From Tetrahymena elliotti 4EA (lineage: Eukaryota > Ciliophora > Oligohymenophorea > Hymenostomatida > Tetrahymenidae): DNA of 64,000 nt. The first letter of the stretch is position 1; the number at the start of each line of letters is the position of its first letter. This document shows positions 62,993-64,000 of the stretch, one piece after another. Below the pieces are notes generated by a model that saw only the letters and a program-made list of their open reading frames with translations, ran no database searches and was not told the DNA's origin. The position numbers and the translations under genes were made by a program. The DNA is taken from assembly GCA_000231825.2 (NCBI GenBank), contig JH720300.1:1551928-1615927 (forward strand), written 5' to 3'.

Positions 62993-64000
62993 TTGCTGTT
63001 AATTTGTTTTAGAAATTATATAGAACTTTTATTTTTAAAATAATAATCAAATTTATTGAAAAGACTAACAAACCAATATTAGATAGCTAAATAGAAGTTA
63101 TTAATTTATTTAGTATACGTAGTTTGTTTTATTTGAATTGTTAACTACTTTTAATTGAGTTATTCTTGTGATTGTTGGTGCTAAAAAATTTTAAAATAAA
63201 TAATACTGAACTTTTTAAATCTATTTTTTATGTTGTTTTTTCTTTATTTATCTTTAAAAAATTGTATAAAAGTTGTTTTAACTTATTTGAATTTCTTCCT
63301 TTCTCATTATTATTCAAATCCTATTTTTCTAAAAATTTGATACAAAAATTTTGCATTTCAAGGATAAGTATCACTAAAAAATATATAAAGAATATATTGA
63401 GCAAAATTTATAACGCCTTTTTACATTATTCTCGCTTTTAATTAATTGATTTTGTTATTTAATCTCCTAGATAAGTTTGAATTTTAATGATTATGAAGAT
63501 CTTTGAGAACTTTTAATATTTTTAAATATTGAAAAATTAAAATCTATTTTAAAAATAAAAAATGAAATGATACTTCAAAAATAAAAGTGCCCTTAGAAAA
63601 TTGATCATTAAAAACAAATAATGCTTTGCCGAAACGGCTTTTATTCTAATTTTAAAGAGATTAAACAAATGTTGATCAAAAATTTTAATAAATGAATGAA
63701 TGATTTTCTTTCTTTTTTGATTTATTCTAAGAAATTTACTACTCTTTTGATTTTAAAAACTAAAAACTTGATTGCTTTACTCAGTAATTCTCCTAAGTTG
63801 TGCTTTATAAAAGTTTTAAAACTATAATTTGTAATACTTGATAACATTATATATTAGTGTAAGCAAAATTTTTAATTGGTCAAATGATTCTTTCTATATA
63901 ATAATAAAAAATTGCAAAATTTATAATATTTATTAAAAACAAAACTTAAATTTATTTATTTCTAAAGTTTTTATTTATTATTAATTAGTTGACTAACCTC
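62993..64000. other. AT-rich window end, no supported gene
   Basis: This is the upstream flank of the LVIVD gene. A plus-strand frame from ATG 63172 is open for about 100 codons but is Phe/Lys/Ile-rich with no domain and is probably chance. A small GC patch (gccg/cggc around 63628-63638) forms only a 4-bp stem. Confidence 0.45.

Noticed and set aside
63172..63470. Plus-strand frame of about 100 codons near the window end
   Set aside because: It has low-complexity Phe/Lys/Ile/Ser composition, no domain and no visible introns or paralogue. It is probably chance.
63628..63638. gccg-aaa-cggc mini hairpin resembling a terminator
   Set aside because: It is a 4-bp stem only, and intrinsic terminators are not expected in a nuclear ciliate genome.

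Overview
The window is macronuclear-type DNA from a ciliate, most likely a Tetrahymena-like oligohymenophorean. It is very AT-rich. The genes only make sense when TAA and TAG are read as glutamine and TGA is the only stop, and every long gene here ends in TGA. Introns are short to medium GT...AG introns (about 30 to 700 nt), longer than the roughly 25-nt introns of Paramecium. A standard-code ORF scan therefore shows only fragments. I saw no bacterial genes, tRNA, rRNA, CRISPR array or insertion sequence.

Layout. At 1-3205 (+) is the 3' part of a Rictor/Pianissimo TORC2 subunit. At 3485-7912 (-) are three tandem RING-CH (MARCH-type) membrane ubiquitin-ligase-like genes. At 8275-14515 (+) is a cyclic-nucleotide-binding protein with a roughly 1,000-residue low-complexity tail. 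A 447-residue unknown protein (15310-16948, -) and a phosphopantothenoylcysteine decarboxylase of CoA synthesis (18714-19555, -) follow. At 20149-24108 (+) is an intronless Na+/K+-ATPase-like P-type ATPase in which every catalytic and ion-site motif I could align is lost, apparently a pseudoenzyme.

From about 24.5 to 43.6 kb there is a same-strand family of ZNFX1-like genes (SF1 helicase plus NFX1-type zinc fingers). It comprises a decayed 3' relic (24486-25300), copy A (25808-33378, with an apparent frameshift just after the Walker A motif) and copy B (34925-43598, with a 615-codon Gln/Asn-rich prion-like N-terminus).

Beyond these lie a coiled-coil protein (44371-46938, -), a 2.7-kb near-empty stretch, a possible 44-residue ORF, and the V-ATPase V0 subunit a (49986-54043, +). 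Then come a membrane-anchored TPR protein (54965-57064, -) and a 1,716-residue LVIVD-propeller/cadherin-like type I membrane protein (57842-62992, -) whose cytoplasmic tail ends in a 55-residue duplication. The genes do not form a pathway. The notable themes are local family expansion (RING-CH, ZNFX1) and one neofunctionalised or dead paralogue. Exon limits were found by eye from frame, GT/AG and paralogue comparison; family names come from motif recognition, not searches.
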